NCBI RefSeq assembly: GCF_016722785.1 | Contig: NZ_JAEQNE010000006.1 | Coordinates: forward strand, 299,501 to 363,500 | DNA: 64,000 bases | Direction of reading: 5' to 3' | DNA from: Ramlibacter monticola | GTDB lineage: Bacteria; Pseudomonadota; Gammaproteobacteria; Burkholderiales; Burkholderiaceae_C | Part shown: one piece after another, positions 1-8,892 of the stretch | Position numbering within the stretch: position 1 is the stretch's first letter | Layout: each line of letters starts with the position of its first letter | Position numbers and translations under genes: made by a program | The notes under the pieces: model-generated | Seen by the model: only the letters and a program-made list of their open reading frames with translations | The model's database searches: none | What the model was told of the DNA's origin: nothing

Positions 1-444
1 ACCCTCTGGAACTTCGTCGTGATGGCCTGCGCGGTGGTCGGCGTGCTGTACTTCCTGCCGGTGAACGGCCAGGGCGGCAACTTCGCCGGCTTCTTCGTCA
101 TGTTCCTGCTGCTGTTCCTCACCACGGGCATCGGCAACGGCTCCACCTTCCGCATGATCCCGGTGATCTTCCTGAGCCAGGCGCTGCGCGGCGTGAACCG
201 GTACGACCGCGACGCCGTCGCCCGCGCCACCAAGGAAGGCAACACCGAAGGCGCCGCCACCCTGGGCTTCACCGCGGCCTTCGCGGCCTACGGCGGCTTC
301 TTCATCCCCAAGAGCTACGGCACCTCCATCACGCTGACCGGCGGCCCGGAAGCGGCCCTGATGGTGTTCGTGGGCTTCTACCTCCTGTGCATCGCCGTCA
401 CCTGGTGGTACTACGCGCGCAAGGGCGCCGAGATGCCTTGCTGA
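1..444 (+). CDS. Nitrate/nitrite transporter, NarK type (C-terminal part)
   Basis: This is the 3' end of a gene whose start lies before the window; the frame is open from base 1 to a TGA at 442-444. The visible ~147 residues are three to four hydrophobic segments joined by polar loops, ending in a short positively charged tail (YYARKGAEMPC). The stretch GIGNGSTFRMIPVIF is typical of NarK-family major facilitator transporters, which exchange nitrate and nitrite across the inner membrane. narG starts 19 bases downstream, which fits a narK-narGHJI operon. In many betaproteobacteria this gene is a NarK1-NarK2 double transporter; the visible part cannot show whether that is so here. Confidence 0.9.
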   Translation, partial: TLWNFVVMACAVVGVLYFLPVNGQGGNFAGFFVMFLLLFLTTGIGNGSTFRMIPVIFLSQALRGVNRYDRDAVARATKEGNTEGAATLGFTAAFAAYGGFFIPKSYGTSITLTGGPEAALMVFVGFYLLCIAVTWWYYARKGAEMPC

Positions 445-463
445 TCAACCTGGGAAGACAAAA

Positions 464-3400
464 ATGAGCCATTTCCTCGACCGCCTCACCTGGTTCGCGC
501 AACCGCGCGAACCCTTCGCGGAGGGCCACGGCCAGACCACCAACGAAGATCGCAGCTGGGAGCAGGCCTACCGGGACCGCTGGGCCCACGACAAGATCGT
601 GCGCAGCACCCACGGCGTGAACTGCACGGGCTCCTGCTCGTGGAAGATCTACGTGAAGGGAGGCATCGTCACCTGGGAGACCCAGCAGACGGACTATCCC
701 CGCACCCGCTGGGACATGCCCAACCACGAGCCGCGCGGTTGCGCCCGCGGCGCCAGCTACAGCTGGTACCTCTATTCCGCCAACCGCGTGAAGTACCCGC
801 TGGTGCGCGGCCGCCTGCTGAAGCTGTGGCGCGAGGCGCGCCGCACGCTGCCGCCGGTGGCGGCCTGGGCCCGGATCGTCGGCGACGACAGCGCGCGCCG
901 CAGCTGGCAGCAGGTGCGCGGCCTCGGCGGCTTCGTGCGTTCGAGCTGGGACGAAGTCAACGAGCTCATTGCGGCGGCCAACATCCACACGATCGGCCGC
1001 CACGGGCCGGACCGCATCATCGGCTTCTCGCCGATCCCGGCGATGTCCATGGTCAGCTACGCCGCCGGCTCGCGCTACCTGTCGCTGATCGGCGGGGTGT
1101 GCATGTCCTTCTACGACTGGTACTGCGACCTGCCGCCCTCCTCGCCGCAGATCTGGGGCGAACAGACCGACGTGCCGGAATCGGCCGACTGGTACAACAG
1201 CAACTACATCATCGCCTGGGGCTCCAACGTCCCGCAGACCCGCACGCCCGACGCCCACTTCTTCACCGAGGTCCGCTACAAGGGCACCAAGACCGTCGCC
1301 GTCACGCCCGACTACTCCGAGGTCGCCAAGCTGGCCGACCTGTGGATGCACCCCAAGCAGGGCACGGACGCGGCGCTCGCGATGGCCATGGGCCACGTGA
1401 TCCTGAAGGAGTTCTACTTCGACCGGCGCTCGGCGTACTTCGACGACTACGCGCGCCGCTATACCGACCTGCCCATGCTGGTCCTGATGAAGGAGCAGCA
1501 GCTGCCTTCCGGCGAGACCGCGCTGGTACCCGACCGCTACCTGCGCGCCTCCGACTTCAACGGCAAGCTGGGCCAGTCGAACAACCCCGAGTGGAAGACG
1601 CTGGCCTTCGACGAGGCCGGCAAGGTGGTCGTGCCCAAGGGCGCGATCGGCTTCCGCTGGGGCCCCGACGGCCGCCCCGACGCCGGCCAGTGGAACCTCG
1701 AGGCGAAGGAAGCCCGGGGCAATGCCGACGTCAAGCTGAAGCTCTCGGTGCTGGAGGGTGACAACGCCGACGCGCAGAGCGCGAAGGTGGCCTTCCCCTA
1801 CTTCGGCGGCATCGCCCACGAGCACTTCACCGCCAGCGAGCATGGCAATGTGCTGGTGCGCACCGTGCCGGTCCAGCGCATCAGGCTGGGCAAGGCGGGC
1901 GAGGAACGCTACGCGACGGTCGCCACCGTGTTCGACCTGCAGGCGGGGCAGTACGGCGTCGCCCGCGGCCTGCCCGGCGAGTACGCCGCCGCGAACTACG
2001 ACGAGGACGTTCCCTACACGCCCGCGTGGCAGGAGAAGATCACCGGCGTGCCGCGCCAGCAGGCGATCACGGTGGCGCGCCAGTTCGCCGACAACGCCGA
2101 CCGCACCCGGGGCCGCTCGATGGTGATCATCGGCGCCGCCATGAACCACTGGTACCACGCCGACATGAACTACCGCGGCGTCATCAACATGCTGATGCTG
2201 TGCGGCTGCATCGGCCAGTCCGGCGGCGGCTGGGCCCACTACGTGGGCCAGGAGAAGCTGCGGCCGCAGACCGGCTGGACGGCCCTGGCCTTCGCGCTGG
2301 ACTGGATCCGCCCGCCGCGGCAGATGAACTCCACCTCCTTCTTCTACGCCCACACCGACCAGTGGCGCTACGAGAAGCTGGGCGTGGAGGAGGTACTGTC
2401 GCCGCTGGCCGACCCCAAGCAGTTCAACGGCAGCCTGATCGACTACAACGTGCGCGCCGAGCGCATGGGCTGGCTGCCCTCCGCGCCGCAGCTGCAGACC
2501 AACCCGCTGCAGGTGGTGAAGGACGCGGGCGGCGGCGATGTCAAGGAGTACGTCGTCCAGTCGCTCAAGTCCGGCAAGCTGAAGATGTCCTGCGAGGACC
2601 CGGATCACCCGGCCAACTGGCCGCGCAACATGTTCGTTTGGCGCTCCAACATCCTGGGCTCCTCGGGCAAGGGCCACGAGTACTTCCTCAAGCACCTGCT
2701 GGGCACCTCGCACGGCGTGCAGGGCAAGGACCTGGGCCGCGACGAGGCCAAGCCGAAGGAAGTGGTGTGGCATGCGAAGGCACCGGAAGGCAAGCTGGAC
2801 CTGGTGGTCACGCTGGACTTCCGCATGTCCACCACCTGCCTCTACTCGGACATCGTGCTGCCCACGGCCACCTGGTACGAGAAGAACGACCTCAACACCA
2901 GCGACATGCATCCCTTCATCCACCCGCTGTCGACGGCGGTGGACCCGGCCTGGGAAGCGCGCAGCGACTGGGAGATCTACAAGGGCTTCGCGAAGAAGTT
3001 CAGCGAACTGGCCGAAGGCCACCTCGGCGTGGAGAAGGAAGTGGTGCTGTCGCCGCTGATGCACGACACCCCCGCCGAACTGGCCCAGCCCACCGGCGTG
3101 GCCGACTGGAAGCACGGCGACTGCGACCTGATCCCCGGCAAGACCGCGCCCAGCATCGCGGTGGTCGAGCGCGACTATCCGAACGTCTACAAGCGCTTCA
3201 CCGCGCTGGGCCCCCTGCTGGCCAAGGCCGGCAACGGCGGCAAGGGCATCGCCTGGAACACCCAGGACGAAGTGGAGCAGCTGGCGCAGCTCAATGGCAC
3301 GGTGCCGGAGGCCGGCCCCACCCAGGGCCTGCCGAAGATCCAGAGCGACATCGACGCCTGCGAGGTGATCCTGCAGCTGGCTCCCGAGACCAACGGCCAC

Positions 3401-4246
3401 GTCGCCGTCAAGGCCTGGGAGGCGCTGGGCAAGGCCACCGGCCGCGACCACACCCACCTGGCGCTGCACCGCGAGGACGAGAAGATCCGCTTCCGCGACG
3501 TGCAGGCACAGCCGCGCAAGATCATCTCCTCGCCGACCTGGAGCGGGCTGGAGAGCGAGAAGGTCTCGTACAACGCGGGCTACACCAACGTCCACGAGCT
3601 GATCCCATGGCGCACCCTCACGGGGCGCCAGCAGTTCTTCCTGGACCACCCGTGGATGACGGCCTTCGGGGAGCAGTTCTCCAGCTACCGCCCGCCGGTG
3701 GACCTGAAGACGACCGGCGAGATCGCCGGGATCAAGCCGAACGGCCATCCCGAGATCCAGCTGAACTTCATCACGCCGCACCAGAAGTGGGGCATCCACT
3801 CCACCTACAGCGACAACCTGCTGATGCTCACGCTCAACCGGGGTGGCCCGGTGATCTGGCTGTCGGAGGACGACGCGAAGCGCGCCGGCATCGCCGACAA
3901 CGACTGGGTGGAGCTGTTCAACGTGAACGGCGCGATCACGGCCCGCGCGGTGGTGAGCCAGCGCGTCAACCCCGGCATGGTGCTGATGTACCACGCGCAG
4001 GAAAAGATCATCAACACCCCCGGTTCGGAGATCACCGGCGCGCGGGGAGGCATCCACAACTCGGTGACGCGCATCGTCGTCAAGCCCACGCACATGATCG
4101 GTGGCTACGCGCAGTTCAGCTACGGCTTCAACTACTACGGGACGATCGGCACCAACCGCGACGAATTCGTGGTGGTGCGCAAGATGAAGAAGGTGGACTG
4201 GATGGACGACGAAGCCAGCGCCCACGAAGAAGGAGTGCAAGCATGA
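464..4246 (+). CDS. narG: Respiratory nitrate reductase, alpha subunit
   Basis: This is the catalytic subunit that reduces nitrate to nitrite on a molybdenum bis-MGD centre at the cytoplasmic face of the inner membrane. The product is 1260 residues, close to the family norm of about 1250. His50, Cys54, Cys58 and Cys93 match the FS0 [4Fe-4S] ligands, and Asp222 in YDWYCDLPPSSPQ is the expected molybdenum ligand. No export signal is seen, only the usual NarG start MSHFLDR. The ATG at 464 follows a GGGAAG ribosome-binding site. The stop overlaps the narH start as ATGA, so translation of the two subunits is probably coupled. Confidence 0.98.
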   Translation: MSHFLDRLTWFAQPREPFAEGHGQTTNEDRSWEQAYRDRWAHDKIVRSTHGVNCTGSCSWKIYVKGGIVTWETQQTDYPRTRWDMPNHEPRGCARGASYSWYLYSANRVKYPLVRGRLLKLWREARRTLPPVAAWARIVGDDSARRSWQQVRGLGGFVRSSWDEVNELIAAANIHTIGRHGPDRIIGFSPIPAMSMVSYAAGSRYLSLIGGVCMSFYDWYCDLPPSSPQIWGEQTDVPESADWYNSNYIIAWGSNVPQTRTPDAHFFTEVRYKGTKTVAVTPDYSEVAKLADLWMHPKQGTDAALAMAMGHVILKEFYFDRRSAYFDDYARRYTDLPMLVLMKEQQLPSGETALVPDRYLRASDFNGKLGQSNNPEWKTLAFDEAGKVVVPKGAIGFRWGPDGRPDAGQWNLEAKEARGNADVKLKLSVLEGDNADAQSAKVAFPYFGGIAHEHFTASEHGNVLVRTVPVQRIRLGKAGEERYATVATVFDLQAGQYGVARGLPGEYAAANYDEDVPYTPAWQEKITGVPRQQAITVARQFADNADRTRGRSMVIIGAAMNHWYHADMNYRGVINMLMLCGCIGQSGGGWAHYVGQEKLRPQTGWTALAFALDWIRPPRQMNSTSFFYAHTDQWRYEKLGVEEVLSPLADPKQFNGSLIDYNVRAERMGWLPSAPQLQTNPLQVVKDAGGGDVKEYVVQSLKSGKLKMSCEDPDHPANWPRNMFVWRSNILGSSGKGHEYFLKHLLGTSHGVQGKDLGRDEAKPKEVVWHAKAPEGKLDLVVTLDFRMSTTCLYSDIVLPTATWYEKNDLNTSDMHPFIHPLSTAVDPAWEARSDWEIYKGFAKKFSELAEGHLGVEKEVVLSPLMHDTPAELAQPTGVADWKHGDCDLIPGKTAPSIAVVERDYPNVYKRFTALGPLLAKAGNGGKGIAWNTQDEVEQLAQLNGTVPEAGPTQGLPKIQSDIDACEVILQLAPETNGHVAVKAWEALGKATGRDHTHLALHREDEKIRFRDVQAQPRKIISSPTWSGLESEKVSYNAGYTNVHELIPWRTLTGRQQFFLDHPWMTAFGEQFSSYRPPVDLKTTGEIAGIKPNGHPEIQLNFITPHQKWGIHSTYSDNLLMLTLNRGGPVIWLSEDDAKRAGIADNDWVELFNVNGAITARAVVSQRVNPGMVLMYHAQEKIINTPGSEITGARGGIHNSVTRIVVKPTHMIGGYAQFSYGFNYYGTIGTNRDEFVVVRKMKKVDWMDDEASAHEEGVQA

Positions 4247-5778
4247 AAGTCCGCGCGCAGATCGCGATGGTCCTGAACCTGGACAAGTGCATCGGTTGCC
4301 ACACCTGCTCGGTGACCTGCAAGAACGTCTGGACCTCCCGCCCGGGCATGGAGTACGCCTGGTTCAACAACGTCGAGAGCAAGCCCGGCATCGGCTACCC
4401 CAAGGACTGGGAGAACCAGGGCAAGTGGCAGGGCGGCTGGGCGCGCAACGCCGACGGCAGCATCGAGCCGCGCCAGGGCGGCAAGTGGAAGCTGCTGATG
4501 CGCATCTTCGCCAACCCCAACCTGCCGCAGATCGACGACTACTACGAGCCCTTCACCTTCGACTACGAGCACCTGCAGACGGCGCCCGTGATGAAGGCCG
4601 CGCCGACGGCGCGTCCGCGCAGCCTGATCACCGGCCAGCGCATGGAGAAGATCGAGTGGGGCCCGAACTGGGAGGAGATCCTGGGCGGCGAGTTCGCCAA
4701 GCGGGGCAAGGACCAGAACCTCGCCAGCTTCGAGCAGGTGCAGAAGGACATGGTGGGCCAGTTCGAGAACACCTTCCTGATGTACCTGCCGCGCCTGTGC
4801 GAGCACTGCCTCAACCCGGCCTGCGTGGCCTCCTGCCCCTCCGGCTCGATCTACAAGCGCGAGGAGGACGGCATCGTCCTGATCGACCAGGACAAGTGCC
4901 GCGGCTGGCGCATGTGCGTCTCGGGCTGCCCCTACAAGAAGATCTACTACAACTGGCAGAGCGGCAAGGCCGAGAAGTGCATCTTCTGCTATCCCCGCAT
5001 CGAGGCCGGCCAGCCCACCGTCTGCTCCGAGACCTGCGTGGGCCGCATCCGCTACCTCGGCGTGGTGCTCTACGACGCCGACCGCATCGAGCATGCGGCC
5101 AGCGTGGCCGACGAGAAGGACCTCTACGAGGCCCAGCTCAACGTGTTCCTCGATCCCAACGATCCCTACGTGATCGAGCAGGCCCGCAAGGACGGCATCC
5201 CCGAGGCCTGGCTCGCGGCGGCGAAGGTGAGCCCGGTGTGGAAGATGGCGATGGACTGGAAGGTCGCCCTGCCCCTGCACCCCGAGTACCGCACGCTGCC
5301 GATGGTCTGGTACGTGCCGCCGCTGTCGCCGATCACGGCCGCGGCGAACGCCGGCGAGATCGGCGCCAACGGCGAGCTGCCCGACGTCTCCGAGCTGCGC
5401 ATCCCGCTGCAATACCTGGCCAACCTGCTGACCGCCGGCCAGACCGGCCCGGTGATCCGCGCACTGGAGCGCATGCTGGCCATGCGCGCCTTCCAGCGCG
5501 GCAAGCACGTCGACGGCGTGCGCGACACGAAGGTGCTGGCCCAGACCGGCCTGACCGAGGCGCAGGTCGAGGACATGTACCGGATCATGGCCATCGCCAA
5601 CTACGAGGACCGCTTCGTGATCCCGTCCTCGCACCGCGAGTACGCCGAGAACACCTTCGACATGAAGGGCGGCTGCGGCTTCTCCTTCGGCAACGGCTGC
5701 TCCGACGGCGCCAGCGAGGCCAGCCTGTTCGGCGGCAAGAAGAAGCGGACCATCCCGATCGCGGTGGAGAAGGCATGA
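4243..5778 (+). CDS. narH: Respiratory nitrate reductase, beta subunit
   Basis: This is the 511-residue electron-transfer subunit that passes electrons from NarI haem b to NarG through iron-sulphur clusters. The first cluster motif is CIGCHTCSVTCK near residue 16. Two more cysteine groups follow in CEHCLNPACVASC and in CRGWRMCVSGC. In the latter a tryptophan replaces one cysteine, the known NarH signature for a [3Fe-4S] cluster. A fourth group includes CIFC and CSETC. The gene overlaps narG and narJ by four bases each, keeping the subunits in one translationally coupled unit. Confidence 0.98.
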   Translation: MKVRAQIAMVLNLDKCIGCHTCSVTCKNVWTSRPGMEYAWFNNVESKPGIGYPKDWENQGKWQGGWARNADGSIEPRQGGKWKLLMRIFANPNLPQIDDYYEPFTFDYEHLQTAPVMKAAPTARPRSLITGQRMEKIEWGPNWEEILGGEFAKRGKDQNLASFEQVQKDMVGQFENTFLMYLPRLCEHCLNPACVASCPSGSIYKREEDGIVLIDQDKCRGWRMCVSGCPYKKIYYNWQSGKAEKCIFCYPRIEAGQPTVCSETCVGRIRYLGVVLYDADRIEHAASVADEKDLYEAQLNVFLDPNDPYVIEQARKDGIPEAWLAAAKVSPVWKMAMDWKVALPLHPEYRTLPMVWYVPPLSPITAAANAGEIGANGELPDVSELRIPLQYLANLLTAGQTGPVIRALERMLAMRAFQRGKHVDGVRDTKVLAQTGLTEAQVEDMYRIMAIANYEDRFVIPSSHREYAENTFDMKGGCGFSFGNGCSDGASEASLFGGKKKRTIPIAVEKA

Positions 5779-6452
5779 AACACGCCATGCACTACACCCT
5801 GCGGGCGCTGGCCCTGCTGCTGTCCTATCCCAGTGAGCAGGTGCGCGCGGTCGTCCCGGAACTCGTCGCCGCCATCGACGCCGAAGCCGCCCTGCCCGCG
5901 GCGCGACGCGCGGAGATCCGGGCGCTCGCGGTCGGCCTGCTCACCGCCGATCCGCTGGAAGTCGAGTCGCGCTACGTGGAACTGTTCGACCGCGGCCGCA
6001 GCACCTCGCTGCACCTGTTCGAGCACGTCCACGGCGACTCGCGCGACCGCGGCCCGGCGATGGTGGACCTGATCAAGACCTACGAGACGGCCGGCCTGCA
6101 CCTCGGCGGGCGCGAGCTGCCCGACCACCTGTGCGTGGTGCTGGAGTTCGCCTCCACCCAGCCGCCCAGGATCGCGCAGGACTTCCTCGGCGAGATGGCG
6201 CACATCCTGCAGGCCGTCTTCAGCGCCCTGCGCCAGCGCGAAAGCGCCTACGCGACGCTGGTCGCCGCGGTGCTGGAGCTCGCCGGCCAGAAGGTGGAGG
6301 CGGTGCCCGTCGCCCCGGAGGAAAGCCTCGACGCCACGTGGGAAGAGCCCGTGGCCTTCGGCGGCTGCAGCCAGCACGGCCAGGCCGCGCCCGGCCAGCC
6401 GCAACCGATCCAGATCGTGCGCCGGAAGGCGGCGCAAGGAGAGCCCGCATGA
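5775..6452 (+). CDS. narJ: Nitrate reductase assembly chaperone
   Basis: NarJ is a cytoplasmic chaperone that binds apo-NarG, helps insert the molybdenum cofactor and FS0 cluster, and releases NarGH to NarI. The product is 225 residues, as expected. The core ESRYVELFDRGRSTSLHLFEHV is the conserved NarJ signature (about residues 58-79). The tail from about residue 180 is low in conserved features and rich in Gln, Pro and Glu. The ATG overlaps the narH stop and the TGA overlaps the narI start, both as ATGA. Confidence 0.96.
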   Translation: MKHAMHYTLRALALLLSYPSEQVRAVVPELVAAIDAEAALPAARRAEIRALAVGLLTADPLEVESRYVELFDRGRSTSLHLFEHVHGDSRDRGPAMVDLIKTYETAGLHLGGRELPDHLCVVLEFASTQPPRIAQDFLGEMAHILQAVFSALRQRESAYATLVAAVLELAGQKVEAVPVAPEESLDATWEEPVAFGGCSQHGQAAPGQPQPIQIVRRKAAQGEPA

Positions 6453-7222
6453 AAGCCCTCGACTCCTTCCTGTTCGGGACCTTCCCGTACATCTGCCTGG
6501 CGGTCTTCCTGCTCGGCTCGCTGCTGCGCTTCGATCGCGAGCAGTACACCTGGAAGAGCGATTCCTCGCAGCTGCTGCGCGCCGGCCAGCTGCGCCTGGG
6601 CAGCAACCTGTTCCACGTCGGCGTGCTGTTCCTGCTGGCGGGCCACACCGTGGGCCTGCTGACGCCGCACTTCGTCTACGAGCCCTTCATCTCCCCGGGC
6701 GCCAAGCAGGTGCTGGCCATGGCCAGCGGCGGCATCTTCGGCCTGCTCGGCTTCCTGGGCGTGTCCATCCTGCTGCACCGGCGGCTCACCGACGTGCGCG
6801 TCCGCGTCACCTCGCGGCCGGCCGACATCGCGCTGCTGGTGCTGCTGTGGCTGCAACTGGCGCTGGGGCTCGTCTCCATCCACTCCTCGGCGCAGCACCT
6901 CGATGGCGGGCTGATGATGAAGTTCGGCGAATGGGCGCAGCGCATCGTCACCTTCCGTCCCGGCGCGGCCGAACAGCTGGCCGAGGCGAACTGGGTGTTC
7001 CGGGTGCACATGGTCCTGGGCATGACGATCTTCCTGGTGTTCCCCTTCACCCGCATGGTGCACGTGTGGAGCGGCTTCGGCAGCCTGGCCTACGTGTGGC
7101 GGCCCTACCAGGTCGTGCGCACGAAGCGCAGGATCCAGCCGCGGCAGCCGGCGCCGGCCGGCACGACCCGCTCTCCGAGCGCGCAGGCGATTCCCGAGTA
7201 CGAACCGCGGAGGGCGGCATGA
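6449..7222 (+). CDS. narI: Respiratory nitrate reductase, gamma subunit (cytochrome b)
   Basis: NarI is the membrane anchor that oxidises quinol and passes electrons through two b haems to NarH. The 257 residues show five hydrophobic segments. His56, His66, His187 and His205 fall at exactly the positions of the four haem ligands known for the E. coli protein. The C-terminal ~35 residues after VWRPYQVV are a hydrophilic, arginine- and proline-rich tail, longer than the minimal family end. The gene overlaps both neighbours by ATGA. Confidence 0.97.
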   Translation: MKALDSFLFGTFPYICLAVFLLGSLLRFDREQYTWKSDSSQLLRAGQLRLGSNLFHVGVLFLLAGHTVGLLTPHFVYEPFISPGAKQVLAMASGGIFGLLGFLGVSILLHRRLTDVRVRVTSRPADIALLVLLWLQLALGLVSIHSSAQHLDGGLMMKFGEWAQRIVTFRPGAAEQLAEANWVFRVHMVLGMTIFLVFPFTRMVHVWSGFGSLAYVWRPYQVVRTKRRIQPRQPAPAGTTRSPSAQAIPEYEPRRAA

Positions 7223-8019
7223 GCTGCGGCGGCGGCGCCTGCACCTGCGGTGGCGCGCCGCAGGCGCTTCCGTCCATCAACGGCATCGCGCTGCAGGCGG
7301 CGGACGAGACCCTCGAGCCCGCCGCGCTGCGCGAACGGGCCTGGACCGAGCTGCTGCGACAGGAGGCCGTGCGCACCGGCTGGCTGCCCGAGCGCCACGT
7401 GCTGCAGGCGCCGCAGCTGGCGCCGGAGGAGGAAGCAACCATCCACCGCATGCTGGAACGGGAGGTGCCGCTGCGCCTGCCGCAGGAGGAGGAATGCGCC
7501 CGCTTCCACGACGCCCGGCCGCAGCGCTTCATGGAAGGCAGCAGGGTCCACGTCCGCCACATCCTGTTCGCGGTGACGCCGGGAGTGGACGTGCGCGCGC
7601 TCGCCCAGCGCGCCGAGCAGGTGCTGCTGGAGCTGACGCACCGCGACGCCCCGCCGGAGCTCTTCGCCGAACGGGCCCGCGCGCTGTCCAACTGCCCCAG
7701 CAGCGCGCAGGGCGGCGACCTGGGCTGGCTCGCGCCGCAGGACTGCGCGCCGGAACTCGGCACGGTGCTGTTCGAGCAGGCGGTCACCGGGCTGCAGCCG
7801 AAACTGGTGCAGAGCCGCTTCGGCTTCCACATCCTCGACGTGCTGGCGCGCGAGCCCGGGCGGCCGCTGCCTTTCGAGCAGGTGCGCGAGCGCATCGCCA
7901 ACCACCTCGCGCAGCGTTCGCGCCTGACCGCGATGCACCAGTACATCCGCGTGCTGGCCGGCCGCGCCCGGGTGGAGGGGGTGGAGCTCGAGGCGGCGGA
8001 TTCGCCGTTGGTGCAGTGA
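7219..8019 (+). CDS. Parvulin-type peptidyl-prolyl isomerase of the nar operon
   Basis: The product is 266 residues. Residues ~110-225 form a PpiC/parvulin domain, with VRHILFAV near its start and GGDLGWL and FGFHILDVL further on, both typical of the fold. There is no signal peptide, so it should act in the cytoplasm. The N-terminus is unusually rich in cysteine (MSCGGGACTCGG), which could bind a metal, although that is inference. The start overlaps the narI stop by ATGA, so it is the last gene of the operon. Parvulins at this position occur in other proteobacterial nar operons and are thought to help enzyme maturation. The exact client is unknown. Confidence 0.87.
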   Translation: MSCGGGACTCGGAPQALPSINGIALQAADETLEPAALRERAWTELLRQEAVRTGWLPERHVLQAPQLAPEEEATIHRMLEREVPLRLPQEEECARFHDARPQRFMEGSRVHVRHILFAVTPGVDVRALAQRAEQVLLELTHRDAPPELFAERARALSNCPSSAQGGDLGWLAPQDCAPELGTVLFEQAVTGLQPKLVQSRFGFHILDVLAREPGRPLPFEQVRERIANHLAQRSRLTAMHQYIRVLAGRARVEGVELEAADSPLVQ

Positions 8020-8110
8020 GCGCCGCACGGCCGCCCGAAGGCGCTCGCCCCCTCCGCTTGCGGAGGGGGGAGGAGAAGGCCGCGCAGCGGACGAGCCTGG
8101 GGGAGGTTTT
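8017..8110 (+). repeat. Intergenic hairpin repeat, copy A
   Basis: This ~94-bp element begins at the stop codon of the prolyl isomerase and ends in the ribosome-binding site of the carbonic anhydrase. It contains a perfect 10-bp stem with a two-base loop: CCCCCTCCGC at 8048-8057 pairs with GCGGAGGGGG at 8060-8069. A short CCGC/GCGG stem follows. It ends in TGGGGGAGG, which serves as Shine-Dalgarno for the ATG at 8114. A second copy with about 90% identity and no gaps lies at 12516-12609. It may act as a weak terminator or RNA processing site; that role is inferred. Confidence 0.85.
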
Positions 8111-8113
8111 CCA

Positions 8114-8788
8114 ATGAGCGATGAACTGCTGACCCGGCTGCGCCATTTCCATTCGGACTATTTCCCGCGCCACCAGCAGCGCTTCCAGGACCTGGTGGCG
8201 CAGGGGCAGCATCCGAAGACCCTGTTCATCGGCTGCAGCGACTCGCGCCTGGTGCCCTACCTCCTGACCGGCGCCGGCCCGGGCGAGCTGTTCATCGTCC
8301 GCAACGTGGGGGCTTTCGTGCCCCCCTACGACGGCTCGCACGGCCTGCACGGCACCACGGCCGCCATCGAATTCGCCGTCTTGAGCCTCGAGGTGGAGCG
8401 CATCGTGGTCTGCGGCCACAGCCACTGCGGCGCCATCCGGGCCTGCTACGAGGGCGCGCCGCAGGAGGCGGTGAACCTGCAGGCCTGGCTCAAGCTGGCC
8501 GACGAGGCGGTGCTGCCCGTGTGTGCCTGCCCCGAGGCGCTGCGCCGCACCGAACAGCGCGCCGTGGTGCTGCAGCTGGAACGGCTGATGGGCTATCCCA
8601 TGGTCCGGCGCCGGGTGGAATCGGGCCAGTTGACCCTCCACGGCTGGCACTACGTCATCGAAGATGGCGAGATCCACGTTTTCGACGCCCAGCAGGGCGG
8701 ATTCCTGGCGGCCGCCGACGCGCCGCATGCCGGAACCGGGCCGTACCGGCACTATGTGGAGCACGACGGGCAGGTGCTCTGCGACTGA
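8114..8788 (+). CDS. Beta-class carbonic anhydrase
   Basis: This zinc enzyme interconverts carbon dioxide and bicarbonate in the cytoplasm. The 224 residues carry the full beta-class signature: Cys41 and Asp43 in GCSDSR, and His102 and Cys105 in CGHSHCGA, giving the Cys2His zinc site and the Asp-Arg dyad. The length suits the bacterial Can/CynT group. The ATG at 8114 has a strong GGGGGAGG site supplied by the preceding repeat. No cyanase gene is present, so a CynT role in cyanate use is not supported. Bicarbonate supply for carboxylations is the likelier role. Confidence 0.95.
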   Translation: MSDELLTRLRHFHSDYFPRHQQRFQDLVAQGQHPKTLFIGCSDSRLVPYLLTGAGPGELFIVRNVGAFVPPYDGSHGLHGTTAAIEFAVLSLEVERIVVCGHSHCGAIRACYEGAPQEAVNLQAWLKLADEAVLPVCACPEALRRTEQRAVVLQLERLMGYPMVRRRVESGQLTLHGWHYVIEDGEIHVFDAQQGGFLAAADAPHAGTGPYRHYVEHDGQVLCD

Positions 8789-8892
8789 ACCGAAAAGCCC
8801 GGCGCAGTTGACTTGGAGCAACGTTAGTGCCCGCTCACGCCTGTAGCCTCCGCTCCCGTACCGGTTTTCACCGGACCGAACACGTGGAATTC

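Noticed and set aside
398..4240. A 1280-codon open frame antisense to narG
   Set aside because: It is the mirror of a strongly coding GC-rich gene. The product is His-, Val- and Ala-rich without motifs, and narG is certain.
8808..8850. TTGACT as a -35 promoter element for the nitronate monooxygenase-like gene
   Set aside because: No acceptable -10 sequence lies 15-19 bases downstream.
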